Source: a virus. Taken from it: DNA of 22,758 nt. Position numbers and translations under genes: made by a program. Below, piece after piece: positions 7,397 through 16,238 of this stretch. The notes beneath the pieces were generated by a model. The model did no database searches. It was not told the DNA's origin and worked only from the letters and a program-made list of their open reading frames with translations. The stretch is taken from positions 3,335 through 26,092 of the IMG/VR virus record IMGVR_UViG_3300030102_007266, one strand, 5' to 3'. Position 1 is the stretch's first letter. Each line of letters begins with the position of its first letter.

Positions 7397-8758
7397 ATGA
7401 ATGTAGCAGAGATACGCCAACGCATCTTCGATCAGATGGACTACTTTCCCGACTTACAACAGTATCGGGACAGTGTGGTTCGTCGTATAAATGAACGGTA
7501 TCAAGAGATCAATGACACGGCCCATTGGTTGTTTTTGCAGAAGGAGCATCCGCTCCAGCTCAGAAAGGACATCATAGCGACCACTGCGACCTATGATGCT
7601 TCTACAAATGATGTAAAGCTAACTGTTGATGGGACAAATAAAAGAAAGCTCGCAACAGCTTCTGGCTCAGACCTTTCGTTTAGTTTCGAAATGCAAGGAG
7701 CCCTACTTATTATTGGGACGGCAGAATATAGGATTATTGGTGTTGCCAATGAACTAACACTGTTTGTAGAGCCCTTAGATGGAGCAAGTGAGCTAACTGC
7801 AGCAGCAGAGCTCAAAGATTTTACAATACGATTTGATCGGTACAGGATGCCTGAGGACTGCATAGAGGTTCTAGGTTTTACAGACCGAGATGATGACCGT
7901 GGTCGACTACTTTACATTGACAGACGGCGAGAGGAGTTCGCATATCTTGACAGAGATAACAAAGGCGACCCCAGCACAGCTGTTGATGATGACTTTGTCT
8001 TAGACGACCCACCACTGAACACACCGACTGCCGTAGCAAGTGCAGGAGCCGGTGACTTGATCGGTGGCGAGAAATACGAATACAAATACACGATATGGCA
8101 AGAAGGTCGAGAAACACCGCCCAGCTTGAAAGTGCAAGTCACTTTGGGAGCAGCAGACAACACGGTGACCTTATCAAATATCGACAACACCGGTTGGTAT
8201 GATGCGTATCCCACACAGAGGGACTCGGGTCGTATCAAACTTATCTATCGACGCAATGTCACTCGAGATACCAAGTGGATTCTGATCGATGCTTTGACTG
8301 CGCTTGAGGTGTCCAAAACGGACATACATGAGCAGCCCAACATTGTGTTTGATGGTTACCCATTCAACGACAGCTTTCGGTATCTGAGCCCAAGTGAGCT
8401 TGAGCGATGGGAAGATGCAGGTCCCACACAGTACATCCGATTTTGGTATCGACCTGACACAGACAAGCGCATCCACATGCGATACCACTTTCGTCCCAAG
8501 GACTTGGTCGCAGACAATGATGCACCACAGTGGCCACGACAGTACCACATGTTGATCGTTCACCTGGTGCTTCAGGACATGTTCCTACAGATGCAAGACA
8601 CAGTACAATCTCAGTTGTTTGAGCGTCGAGCCAACATGATTCTTGAGCAGATGCGACGACGGTATCTGAGTCGTGACGATGTCAAGAAGCGCTTCATGAG
8701 CTGGAGTAGACCTCGTCGTTTCCGCAACATCTATGGACCACCGAGCATAACCTCATGA
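7397..8758 (+). CDS. Head-tail adaptor / tail tubular protein A-like, 453 residues, with FN3-like insert
   Basis: This is probably the ring protein that binds under the portal and seals the packaged head, comparable in place and role to T7 gp11 or P22 gp4. GGAG (7388-7391) precedes the ATG by 5 bases. Residues 1-60 are helical, with many Arg, Gln and Asp (RQRIFDQMDYFPDLQQYRDS), as in adaptor four-helix folds. Strand-rich segments follow to about 150, then RMPEDCIEVLGFTDR, a phrase I associate with podovirus adaptors. Residues about 206-310 look like a fibronectin-III-type insert (YEYKYTIWQEGRETPPS). Helices return near 379-400 (QYHMLIVHLVLQDMF) and close the fold. The stop overlaps the nozzle gene (ATGA), fitting co-assembly of the two products. 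Assignment is by pattern and gene order; the family name is uncertain, the adaptor role fairly secure. Confidence 0.84.
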   Translation: MNVAEIRQRIFDQMDYFPDLQQYRDSVVRRINERYQEINDTAHWLFLQKEHPLQLRKDIIATTATYDASTNDVKLTVDGTNKRKLATASGSDLSFSFEMQGALLIIGTAEYRIIGVANELTLFVEPLDGASELTAAAELKDFTIRFDRYRMPEDCIEVLGFTDRDDDRGRLLYIDRRREEFAYLDRDNKGDPSTAVDDDFVLDDPPLNTPTAVASAGAGDLIGGEKYEYKYTIWQEGRETPPSLKVQVTLGAADNTVTLSNIDNTGWYDAYPTQRDSGRIKLIYRRNVTRDTKWILIDALTALEVSKTDIHEQPNIVFDGYPFNDSFRYLSPSELERWEDAGPTQYIRFWYRPDTDKRIHMRYHFRPKDLVADNDAPQWPRQYHMLIVHLVLQDMFLQMQDTVQSQLFERRANMILEQMRRRYLSRDDVKKRFMSWSRPRRFRNIYGPPSITS

Positions 8759-11013
8759 GCATAAGAACCTCAAAGATGCGTGTTGCCCCTCTTCGGGGCA
8801 TGGATCAACGTTGGCAGGTCAATCCGACATCTGCCAGTAAGATCGTAGACATGACTTGGAGTGACCAAGACAGTTGGGTTCGTGCGGGTGGTTTCAGTTA
8901 CATAGTGCGAGATTATCTGCCAGATGACTGGAACGGCATTGGTGATAATACCAGCTTTACACCACAAGATGTTGTCACAGAAACTTCAGGGGCAGGTGGT
9001 GATAATGTCATCACACAACAAACATTACAAACTGCGTTCACAAGTAGTCCAACAACCAACCCATACATTAGATCAGCCTCTAGAGCCCCAATAAACGCAT
9101 ATTCACAAGAAGACGACTCACCCATAAGCCTGCATTGGTTTGCGCAGCACAATGGCGGTTTACAGTGGCTTGTGTATGAAACATCAGCAGGGAAACTGCG
9201 CTACTTTAATGGCAGCCGAGCTCCAGTGGCCCCCTGGACAGATGTGTACTACATCGACGGCAAAGCCATGGATGGGACGAACTACAAGCGCAAAGTCGTA
9301 TCAACTCCTTGGGAAGGGACACAGTTTGCCACATTTGCGGCTCGGTTGTATCTTGTTAATGGTTTCAATAAGCCGTTGGTATTTGATGGACGCAAGGCCA
9401 GTCCGGCTGGATATGACATCAGTCCTGACACGCCATCTGCGGACTTTGCAAACAATGGTGGTATTGATCGTGTGGCGCAAAGTCAGTTGTTGGGTGTTGG
9501 TTATCCAAATAATGGTAGTACTGACATTACATCAACATTTCGCTACAGGGTTTCATTCATCAATGAAAGAGGCAACGAGAGCCCACTGTCGCAACCAATA
9601 CAAATATCTGTAACAGCATCAAGAACGAATAGTGTCCAGACACAGTCTTTGATCACAGTCGAGATACCACGTGGACCTGAAGGTACAGTGGCTCGACGTA
9701 TATATAGAACTCAGAACGCTCGAGATGTGAGTGGTGATCTACGAACAAAAGTTTTTTCGGAAGAGTTCTTCTTTCATTCAGAGATTCAAGACAACGTCAC
9801 AGATATGTTTATAGATGGCTTGCCAGACAGTGCGCTTGGTTCATTGGTTGATGATTTGGATTTTGGTGTGTTTCCACAACAATCATCTATGATTGCCTTA
9901 TTCAAAGGTCGAAGCTTTGTAGCTGGAGAAAACGACAACATTGTCAGATACAGTCGTCCGAACTTTCCCGAGATGTTTCCTGTTGATAATCAGCTTGATT
10001 TGTCAGACACCTCTGGTTCTCGTATTACTGCATTGTATGCGACCAAGAACAGTTTGGTTGCATTTAAAGATAGAGGCATCTACCTAATCAAAGGCGACAG
10101 CACAGATGGGTTCTTTGCTCAGACACTCACTCGTGACATAGGTTGTTTGGCGCCTTCTAGTATCCGAGAGGTACCAGGTTTGGGATTGATGTTCTTATCT
10201 TCGGATGGCATCTATGTGTTGGAGGGTGCGCTTGAGAACACAGGTACACGCACAGCTGTTGTCAAGATGAGCACACCAATTCGAGATTTGATTCGTGATA
10301 TTAACTTTAGTGCTGTCGAGAACTGTCGCAGCATCATATATCATAGAGATCGTGAGTATTGGTTATCGGTTCCCATCAAAGGTAATCAAAGAGCGACACG
10401 CACTCTCAAGTTTTCGTATGAGGTTGGGGCATGGTCTTACATGGAGGACATGCCCATTAAAGACATGACAGAAACAGAAGACCACAGAGGTTACTTGTTT
10501 TTTGTTTCTAATGAGGCAGCGACCAAAGGCATTCATCACTACAATAGAGGATACCTGACCAAAGCTGGTACAGCATTGCAGACTCAATACGAAACATCAG
10601 ACATTCCTTTCGGGAGTGTGTATGAAAACTTTGTGCCGGTCAGGGTGCAAGGTCGAATCATCGGATATGGCAACAATGACCTTGAGATGAACTTTACGAC
10701 GAACCGTGAGCTCACTCAAGCATACGAAACCAACAAGACCACACAACAGAAGCGACCTTTGGAAGACAAGAACATCTCAGTCTATGGCACCACCGCCTGG
10801 GGAGATGGCAGTGTCTATGCACAGCATAGACCTGTATATGCACGGTTCGACATCAACACGATGCACAAAGGTCCAGTCAACGAGGTCAAGATTTCCTTCA
10901 CACCGACATCAGGACGGATTGAACTGCTTGAGTTTCAGATGGAGGCTCGCATTGGTTCTCGTCGGGATGTTATAAACCTCACATCTAAGATGGGAGGCAC
11001 GGAAACAAGATGA
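8755..11013 (+). CDS. Tail nozzle / tail tubular protein B-like hub, 752 residues
   Basis: This is probably the large beta-rich nozzle that extends the portal channel and carries the tail appendages. It overlaps the adaptor gene by ATGA. The N-terminus carries a pattern typical of such proteins: LRGMDQRWQVNPTSASKIVD (residues 13-32), then WVRAGGF. Residues about 259-325 look like the same fibronectin-III-like module seen in the adaptor (FRYRVSFINERGNESPLS, then RRIYRTQ). From about 380 to 500 there are propeller-like repeats: GRSFVAGENDNIVRYSRP, ALYATKNSLVAFKDRGIYLI, and MFLSSDGIYVLEG. The C-terminus is strand-rich and ends with EARIGSRRDVINL. No signal peptide, protease or glycosidase motif was recognised. 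Next come three small beta proteins likely to attach to it. Function is inferred from propeller-type sequence, size and position after the adaptor. Confidence 0.85.
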   Translation: MSIRTSKMRVAPLRGMDQRWQVNPTSASKIVDMTWSDQDSWVRAGGFSYIVRDYLPDDWNGIGDNTSFTPQDVVTETSGAGGDNVITQQTLQTAFTSSPTTNPYIRSASRAPINAYSQEDDSPISLHWFAQHNGGLQWLVYETSAGKLRYFNGSRAPVAPWTDVYYIDGKAMDGTNYKRKVVSTPWEGTQFATFAARLYLVNGFNKPLVFDGRKASPAGYDISPDTPSADFANNGGIDRVAQSQLLGVGYPNNGSTDITSTFRYRVSFINERGNESPLSQPIQISVTASRTNSVQTQSLITVEIPRGPEGTVARRIYRTQNARDVSGDLRTKVFSEEFFFHSEIQDNVTDMFIDGLPDSALGSLVDDLDFGVFPQQSSMIALFKGRSFVAGENDNIVRYSRPNFPEMFPVDNQLDLSDTSGSRITALYATKNSLVAFKDRGIYLIKGDSTDGFFAQTLTRDIGCLAPSSIREVPGLGLMFLSSDGIYVLEGALENTGTRTAVVKMSTPIRDLIRDINFSAVENCRSIIYHRDREYWLSVPIKGNQRATRTLKFSYEVGAWSYMEDMPIKDMTETEDHRGYLFFVSNEAATKGIHHYNRGYLTKAGTALQTQYETSDIPFGSVYENFVPVRVQGRIIGYGNNDLEMNFTTNRELTQAYETNKTTQQKRPLEDKNISVYGTTAWGDGSVYAQHRPVYARFDINTMHKGPVNEVKISFTPTSGRIELLEFQMEARIGSRRDVINLTSKMGGTETR

Positions 11014-11594
11014 GCTTTCGATACCGAGAACGGACAGTAGTTGATGGTGAGGCGATCGATCCACATGATTGGCGTGAGAACATAAATGCTTTGGTCGGCG
11101 AACTGAATGGCAAGCTGGACAGAGACAATATACCAGAGCGTGGCATTGAGTCACGGATGGTGATTCAAGGCACTTTCAATCAAGTAAAACAGTCTACTGA
11201 TACAACCACCAGAGATTTTAAAGACGCTAATGGTGATGCTTTAAAAACGGTATTTGATGTACATGAACAGTCGTATGATTTCGATGAGGATGGTGTTGTG
11301 ACAGTTCATATAGGTGGTACATACAGTATTCCTAATCATAGTATGCCAAGTGCTTTAGCGGATGACATGTTGGTAAACATTACATGCACCGTGAATGGGG
11401 TGACTATATCAAATGTTCGAAGGATTTCAGAGCATTATCAACACAGTGGATTTTATGCGGTTGGGACGTACCCAGTAGTTGCTGGTAGTGTTGTCATCAA
11501 AATCCGAGCTCGGTGTACAACAGAATCAACATTGGGCAATCTCTTTTTGCAGTTCAAACAAACCTCAATCACCACTATATATAAGAGGCGCTGA
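11010..11594 (+). CDS. Small beta-rich appendage-like protein 1, 194 residues
   Basis: This is the first of three consecutive small proteins, probably tail or head appendages. The start overlaps the nozzle stop (ATGA); a Shine-Dalgarno-like GGGAGG lies at 10992-10997, rather far, so translation probably depends on coupling. Residues 20-50 include the NALVGELNGKLDRDNI motif followed by RGIES. This resembles the Asn-Gly...Asn-Ile phrase commonly seen at the base of phage fibres and whiskers. The rest alternates short strands and turns, with many Thr, Val and Gly residues, and ends in FKQTSITTIYKRR. No catalytic motif is visible. It could be a fibre base, a whisker or a receptor-binding lectin-like domain. 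Composition and position do not decide between these. Confidence 0.8.
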   Translation: MSFRYRERTVVDGEAIDPHDWRENINALVGELNGKLDRDNIPERGIESRMVIQGTFNQVKQSTDTTTRDFKDANGDALKTVFDVHEQSYDFDEDGVVTVHIGGTYSIPNHSMPSALADDMLVNITCTVNGVTISNVRRISEHYQHSGFYAVGTYPVVAGSVVIKIRARCTTESTLGNLFLQFKQTSITTIYKRR

Positions 11595-12226
11595 TGAGTA
11601 TTGTAAACACGCAAGTGAATGAGTATGGTGAACCGATTACGATTACCAACCCTAATCAAACGATTACTAATATACAGAACATTACGTTTGACAGTGCAAA
11701 CTTTCGATTGCAGGGGTTAGAGGTACGAAACTTTGAGGAGTATTCAGCAAGCGAAACTTTTCAATCTAAGATTTATCCATCACGAACCGCAATAGCCACA
11801 CAAGGTCAACTGACATGGTTTGGTGGCAGTAATTTTTACATTGGACCATTCTCTATGGTTCAGGCTGAAAGAATACTTGTAGAGTGTAGCTTTGGATTTG
11901 AAACTGTTCGAACCGGAGGCACACCGGCAACAAGCACGGCAAGAATTGCAAAGTACCAATTCAGTATAGGATACGCAGATAATGACCAAGGTCTAAACAT
12001 ACAAGTGATCGACGGCACTTTAAGAAGGTATCAAAGCAATCTTCAGAGTCTGCACCGAGTAGCTGGTTCGTGTACGATTGTCGTGGCGTTTCCATATCTT
12101 AGTGCGGATCCCATATATTTTTACCTCCTCGTTCAAGATTTAAATGATCCGGGTTCACAGCTTGACACACCAACGCAACTGCGAATATACGAGTCCACTT
12201 TGTTGGGAAGGAAATATAAAAAGTAA
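11594..12226 (+). CDS. Small beta-rich appendage-like protein 2, 210 residues
   Basis: The start shares a base with the previous stop (TGATG), with AAGAGG at 11583-11588 only 5 bases upstream. Residues 15-45 are repetitive in Asn, Ile and Thr (ITITNPNQTITNIQNITF), then DSANFRLQGLEV, again echoing the fibre-base motif of the preceding and following genes. The middle is strand-rich with several aromatic residues, and the C-terminus (RIYESTLLGRKYKK) parallels the Lys/Arg-rich, Tyr-containing end of protein 1. I recognise no family. It is most likely a paralogue or structural partner of its neighbours, forming a tail appendage or small receptor-binding complex. Alternatives are a head-fibre or tail-plug protein. 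Confidence 0.78.
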   Translation: MSIVNTQVNEYGEPITITNPNQTITNIQNITFDSANFRLQGLEVRNFEEYSASETFQSKIYPSRTAIATQGQLTWFGGSNFYIGPFSMVQAERILVECSFGFETVRTGGTPATSTARIAKYQFSIGYADNDQGLNIQVIDGTLRRYQSNLQSLHRVAGSCTIVVAFPYLSADPIYFYLLVQDLNDPGSQLDTPTQLRIYESTLLGRKYKK

Positions 12227-12924
12227 TGCCATTACCAAGTACCTTTATTCCGTTTACCAACAACTCAACTGTAACTGCAACAAGTGTGAATAGTCGTGTT
12301 GAGGATGTTGAACAGTTCATCAATGGTGACATTGAGACATCTGATCTACCCATAACTCCATGGGTGGACAGTTCAATCATAGTTGGTCCTGAGTTTTATG
12401 GTGCCCCAGCTCCTAGAGTTCAACTTGTGAGTTCTGATGTGCATTACAGACGAGAAACAGGTGGGACCAACTCATTATTCTTTCATTATGAACTTTCCAC
12501 TGAATACATCCCCATACCCGGGTTGAATGCCACGATTCATGTAGCCATACCTGATGGTTATCCAAGGGACAATGTTGATGTACATATTAGGGCAAGCTTC
12601 TTTGCTGAAAATAGCAATTCAGTGCTGGGTGTTCGTACTGCTTTTAATGCGAATACTAATTCCTTAGTGACACAAAGTGCGGAGTTCTCTCTATTTGCCA
12701 ATGAAACAAGATTGATTGGTACCGCACGTAGAGTGTATGCCAAAACAGATGCAGATCATGATATGACAGCACAAAATATAAGTATGGTTGGTGTTGCTAG
12801 GTTGAGTCGAGGCATACATAATTTGGGTGTACGAATCAAACCTATTGACCCTGGCAACATACAAGATTGGCAGCATACAGTTATACGACACAGAACGCTA
12901 AATATTGAGGTACATTACCTATGA
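12226..12924 (+). CDS. Small beta-rich appendage-like protein 3, 232 residues
   Basis: The start overlaps the preceding stop (TAATG). AAGGA at 12208-12212 lies 13 bases upstream, too far to be efficient, so coupled re-initiation is likely. The N-terminus has NSRVEDVEQFINGDIETSDL (residues about 24-43) followed by a Trp-containing PWVDSSIIVGPEFYG segment. The Asn-Gly-Asp-Ile...Asp-Leu phrase is the clearest fibre-base-like motif of the trio. Residues about 60-225 are almost all strands, in a jelly-roll-like pattern (HVAIPDGYPRDNVDVHIRAS). No glycosidase or esterase signature was recognised. It probably builds an appendage together with the two proteins encoded just upstream, possibly carrying the receptor-binding surface, since it is the largest of them. 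Confidence 0.79.
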   Translation: MPLPSTFIPFTNNSTVTATSVNSRVEDVEQFINGDIETSDLPITPWVDSSIIVGPEFYGAPAPRVQLVSSDVHYRRETGGTNSLFFHYELSTEYIPIPGLNATIHVAIPDGYPRDNVDVHIRASFFAENSNSVLGVRTAFNANTNSLVTQSAEFSLFANETRLIGTARRVYAKTDADHDMTAQNISMVGVARLSRGIHNLGVRIKPIDPGNIQDWQHTVIRHRTLNIEVHYL

Positions 12925-12926
12925 GG
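12923..12926 (+). promoter_or_regulatory. Ribosome-binding site fixing the ATG at 12932
   Basis: GAGG at 12923-12926 lies 5 bases before the ATG at 12932. The same frame is open back to a TTG at 12905 but has no comparable site there, and that start would overlap the previous gene by 20 bases. The ATG at 12932 is therefore the better start. Confidence 0.75.
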
Positions 12927-12931
12927 TTGAC

Positions 12932-13348
12932 ATGGCATACAGTGATGTAAAATTAGATTCAGACGAAAAGAAAGGGGTTGCCTCTTCATCTGCCGTGGGT
13001 GGATTAGGCGGAGCAATGACCGGAGCTGCTTTGGGATCGGCTATCGTCCCTGGAGTGGGTACTTTGATTGGTGCCGCAGCTGGACTGGCAGTCGGTTCAA
13101 TCAGCAGTGCTTTGGCAGGAACTCGACAAGCCAAGGCAGAGAAGCAATTGGCACAAGACATTGCCAAGCAGCAGAAGGCAGCTCGAGCCGATCAAGTAGC
13201 GATCAACCGATCAAGTCAAGCTCGTCAGGAACTGCGTGACCGAAAGCGTCAGCAATACATGTTCCAACCCGAAGACGAAGCATTTCTAACCGCAACTGGA
13301 GGAAGCTCCGGTTTTGACCGCTTTATGCGCAGTAAGTACGGAGCATAA
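12932..13348 (+). CDS. Glycine-zipper membrane-active internal virion/ejection protein, 138 residues
   Basis: This is probably a small ejection protein that inserts into the cell envelope during infection, comparable in size and layout to T7 gp14-type proteins. Residues 21-62 are a long run of Gly, Ala, Val, Ile and Ser with small residues every few positions (GGAMTGAALGSAIVPGVGTL), the pattern of glycine-zipper transmembrane hairpins. A basic, Gln/Ala/Arg-rich helix follows (about 63-108). The C-terminal tail (FDRFMRSKYGA) matches the style of small virion proteins that end in a short amphipathic segment. There is no signal peptide. A toxin or holin role is less likely because the gene lies among virion genes, with large ejection-like proteins following. 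Confidence 0.82.
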   Translation: MAYSDVKLDSDEKKGVASSSAVGGLGGAMTGAALGSAIVPGVGTLIGAAAGLAVGSISSALAGTRQAKAEKQLAQDIAKQQKAARADQVAINRSSQARQELRDRKRQQYMFQPEDEAFLTATGGSSGFDRFMRSKYGA

Positions 13349-13350
13349 TC

Positions 13351-14589
13351 ATGGCTGCACCAATTAAATATTTTGATTTGACTGAAGGTGGAAAAGGAAA
13401 CTTTTTTGAGGTTGACCCAAATACTTTTCAAGGCACTTATGTTTATGCCGATGGAAGGCGAGAACCTATTACAGCCGGAGATTCAATCGCCGCTGCACGA
13501 CAGCAATACCAAGCAAATCTAGAACTCCAAGGAATACAACAGAGAAATGTTCCTACCGCAGCGGCTGCTGCACCAGTCGCAAGGACACAAGCGCCACTCT
13601 CAGCCACAGATGCAGCGGCTCTTCAAGATTTCAACAAGTTCTCACAGCGCAGGGACCTAACTCGTTCTTTGGGACCAGCGGCTCTCATAGGTGGTATTGG
13701 AGCGGCAGCTCAACTTGGTCAAGTGATTGCACCTCGTAGACTAGGCAACATACAAGACAGATATGCTGCAGAAGAGCTGGATCGATTGCAAGCTCTTGAG
13801 CGCCGTGGTCAACTTGGCCTCACAGAAGGCGAGAGAGGCGAAATGGAGCGTCAGATGATGGATCCTGTACGAACCATGTCTCGAGACATACAACGGGCAG
13901 GTGAAGCGGAGAGAGCCTCTTCTGGCGTTGTTACATCAGCAGCATCCCAAGTGAGAGCAGACAGGGAGCGTCAACGCTTGATTGCAGATCAAGCACGTCA
14001 AGCTGGAGCTCAGATAGCTCAAGCAGATATGGCGAAAGCAGACCAACAGATGCGAAAGATGGAGCAGTTGATTGCTTACAAGGGTCAGCGTTCCCAACAA
14101 GCCATTGCCAATCTACAGAAGACAGGCATGGACATTGCATATCTTGCTGGGTTGGCAAGAGCCGGAAAAGCCATGGAGCAGATTGATCCATCAGGATTAA
14201 TGAGTGTTGCACCTGACGCAGATTCAGCAGTCCGTCTATCTAAGCAACTCACAAGAGCTCAAGACTTTGGTGGTATCTCTCAGCGTGAGATTGAGCAGAT
14301 TGCCAAGAGAAACGATATAAGTTCAGATGGTGTAAAGTTTTTGATTGAGAACTATGCCACACAGACTCAACCAAGCAGTCTTGCTGATACCTTTACACAA
14401 GGCCGAAGGACTGAAGCAGAGCAAACAGAAACTGAGGTTGCTAGAATGACACCGGCATCAGCAGGCTTTGATTTGAATGAACTTTTTAAACGAGAGCAGC
14501 TTGGCTTGCCTTTGTCGCCTGAGGAGCAAGAGTACCTTGATTCCATCAAAAGGGCACGAGAATTTGAAAGTAAGAGGGATGCACAATGA
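13351..14589 (+). CDS. Helical internal virion (ejection) protein, 412 residues
   Basis: This is probably an internal core protein ejected into the host with the DNA. GGAG at 13340-13343 is 7 bases before the ATG, and only two bases separate it from the previous gene. An N-terminal strand-rich segment (1-45) is followed by an Ala/Pro/Gln linker, then a Gly-rich hydrophobic stretch (about 107-128, GPAALIGGIGAAAQLGQVIA). Next is a long helical region rich in Ala, Gln, Arg and Met. In it, residues 171-175 read DPVRT within a helix-rich phrase (GEMERQMMDPVRTMSRDI). The same DPVRT core recurs near the start of the giant protein further down. The C-terminus is charged and probably disordered. No transglycosylase motif is visible. 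Confidence 0.82.
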   Translation: MAAPIKYFDLTEGGKGNFFEVDPNTFQGTYVYADGRREPITAGDSIAAARQQYQANLELQGIQQRNVPTAAAAAPVARTQAPLSATDAAALQDFNKFSQRRDLTRSLGPAALIGGIGAAAQLGQVIAPRRLGNIQDRYAAEELDRLQALERRGQLGLTEGERGEMERQMMDPVRTMSRDIQRAGEAERASSGVVTSAASQVRADRERQRLIADQARQAGAQIAQADMAKADQQMRKMEQLIAYKGQRSQQAIANLQKTGMDIAYLAGLARAGKAMEQIDPSGLMSVAPDADSAVRLSKQLTRAQDFGGISQREIEQIAKRNDISSDGVKFLIENYATQTQPSSLADTFTQGRRTEAEQTETEVARMTPASAGFDLNELFKREQLGLPLSPEEQEYLDSIKRAREFESKRDAQ

Positions 14590-16238
14590 TACAGCCATAC
14601 TTTGACCCCACAAACTATTTCCAAGGCGGCTCAGTCTTCAGTCAATACCTTCAGGGTTTTGTCAAAGAGCGCAGTGCCATGAACAAGCAGATGATGGAGA
14701 TAGCTTTGGCTCAGTCAGACCCAAGCTTTCTGCAAGATCAGATTCAGATCATGAACAAGAACATCATCGAGCTGGAGAAGGCTAAGGCGAAGGCTCTGCA
14801 AGGTGATACCAAATACAACAAGCAACTGATGAGCCTGGTGACACAACAGATGAACAAAGAGTCACAAGGAATACTCGAGGTTGGTAGAGAGCAAGTCAAG
14901 CGAGGTGGAAGGGCTTCTATAGCGATGACGAGGGCCGCAGGAATGGTATCCGGTGTTCTTGCGGATTCAAGTCTGTCACCTGACGAGAAAAATCAACAAC
15001 TGAAAGCTTTATTTGGTGAAACTACTGATGAAGATCTAATGAAAGCTTTGCGAATAGAAATAGAGGACGCTGCTAACACAGATACAAATATTAACTTGCA
15101 AACAGCTGTGCCAGGTTCTGTTCCTAAAGTGAATAGAGCTATCTTTATGAGTCAAGGTGGTGCTGATCGAGTTCGTATGCCCGATGCTCGCACACAAACC
15201 AAAAAAGCCTTGCAGATTATGGAAGAGATAGGTGGTGGCGGTACCATGTCACCTCAAGATCAAGCAGCTCTAACAGCTCAAATAGATTCAGCAATTGCCA
15301 AGTATGAAACTCAAAGAGCTGGATACGAACAGCAACTGGCAGACCTGCAAGAGGGAGGCGTTGATCCTTTCTCTGGGTTCAGCCGAAACTACATGCTTGA
15401 CAATCCGTTCATTCAGATGAGCCGTTCCCAAGGGAAGGTAGATGCGTTGGCCTCAGCCATTGAAGCTGCACAGCAGGAAGATTTCCGCACACCCTTTGCT
15501 CGGGTTGAGCGTGAGGCAGCTACACCTCGAGACATCTTGAGTGGGAATGTGTATGATGAAGACGATGAGTTCTTTGGTGGTACTTTTGGAGAGTATTATC
15601 AAAAGAGAATGTCTGATTTCGGAGTACCGATGACACCTGATCCCCGTTTTGACGCTGATGAGTTGGCAATTATGAACAGGCAAGGCATGAGGCAATCTAC
15701 AACTGAAAGGAAACCTGAAATGGTAACAGAGGGTACTACTTTTCAACCATTGCGTATATTTGCTGATCCTGATATAAAACCTCAACCAGAAGGCTACAAA
15801 TCCTTTGCAGATCGAAGACAGGCAGAGATAGAGCAGGGAATGTTAACACCATCGGGCAGAGATTCTGACATAGTGGTTAGAGATCCAAAAACCGGTATCT
15901 TTAAATTACAAAAAGAATTGGTAACACCAACTGTTGATTTCACAGATCTTGGATCAGATGTGATGGGTGACCAAACTTTTCCTGAGCCCAAATATAGTGG
16001 TCCACCAGCGGTGTCTATGGACAATCGTCCAGCTTTGGCACCACCTGTTCGTGAATCAAATATATATGATGCTGAACCATTAAAACCCTTCCTTAACAGA
16101 GGCGATATTTATTATCTAATCAGAGATGGTGAAGCTCATTTTGTTCCACGTACACGAGAAGCAGTTGATGCTTTGCGTAAACAAATAGGAAGAGAACCAG
16201 GTCCCGCACAAACTGCATTTGAGGTATTCCCACGATGA
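14586..16238 (+). CDS. Probable internal virion protein, helical, 550 residues
   Basis: The ATG overlaps the previous stop (ATGA), suggesting coupled synthesis. The N-terminal 130 residues are strongly helical and rich in Gln, Met and Lys (FLQDQIQIMNKNIIELEKAK), with coiled-coil character. A second helical block lies around 205-260 (AIAKYETQRAGYEQQLADLQ). The C-terminal third is Pro-rich, acidic and low in predicted structure (EDDEFFGGTFGEYY, then several proline-rich turns). No enzyme motif, signal peptide or membrane helix is evident. Gene order and helix content match the second or third internal core protein of short-tailed phages such as T7, but I could not see sequence similarity that proves this. 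It may be a core scaffold for the giant protein. Confidence 0.78.
   Translation: MIQPYFDPTNYFQGGSVFSQYLQGFVKERSAMNKQMMEIALAQSDPSFLQDQIQIMNKNIIELEKAKAKALQGDTKYNKQLMSLVTQQMNKESQGILEVGREQVKRGGRASIAMTRAAGMVSGVLADSSLSPDEKNQQLKALFGETTDEDLMKALRIEIEDAANTDTNINLQTAVPGSVPKVNRAIFMSQGGADRVRMPDARTQTKKALQIMEEIGGGGTMSPQDQAALTAQIDSAIAKYETQRAGYEQQLADLQEGGVDPFSGFSRNYMLDNPFIQMSRSQGKVDALASAIEAAQQEDFRTPFARVEREAATPRDILSGNVYDEDDEFFGGTFGEYYQKRMSDFGVPMTPDPRFDADELAIMNRQGMRQSTTERKPEMVTEGTTFQPLRIFADPDIKPQPEGYKSFADRRQAEIEQGMLTPSGRDSDIVVRDPKTGIFKLQKELVTPTVDFTDLGSDVMGDQTFPEPKYSGPPAVSMDNRPALAPPVRESNIYDAEPLKPFLNRGDIYYLIRDGEAHFVPRTREAVDALRKQIGREPGPAQTAFEVFPR

Noticed and set aside
8174-8563. 129-residue minus-strand frame opposite the adaptor gene
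   Set aside because: No ribosome-binding site and no recognisable domain; the plus-strand adaptor explains the region fully.
12905-12931. Upstream TTG start adding nine residues to the glycine-zipper protein
   Set aside because: It would overlap the previous gene by 20 bases and lacks the well-placed GAGG that serves the ATG at 12932.
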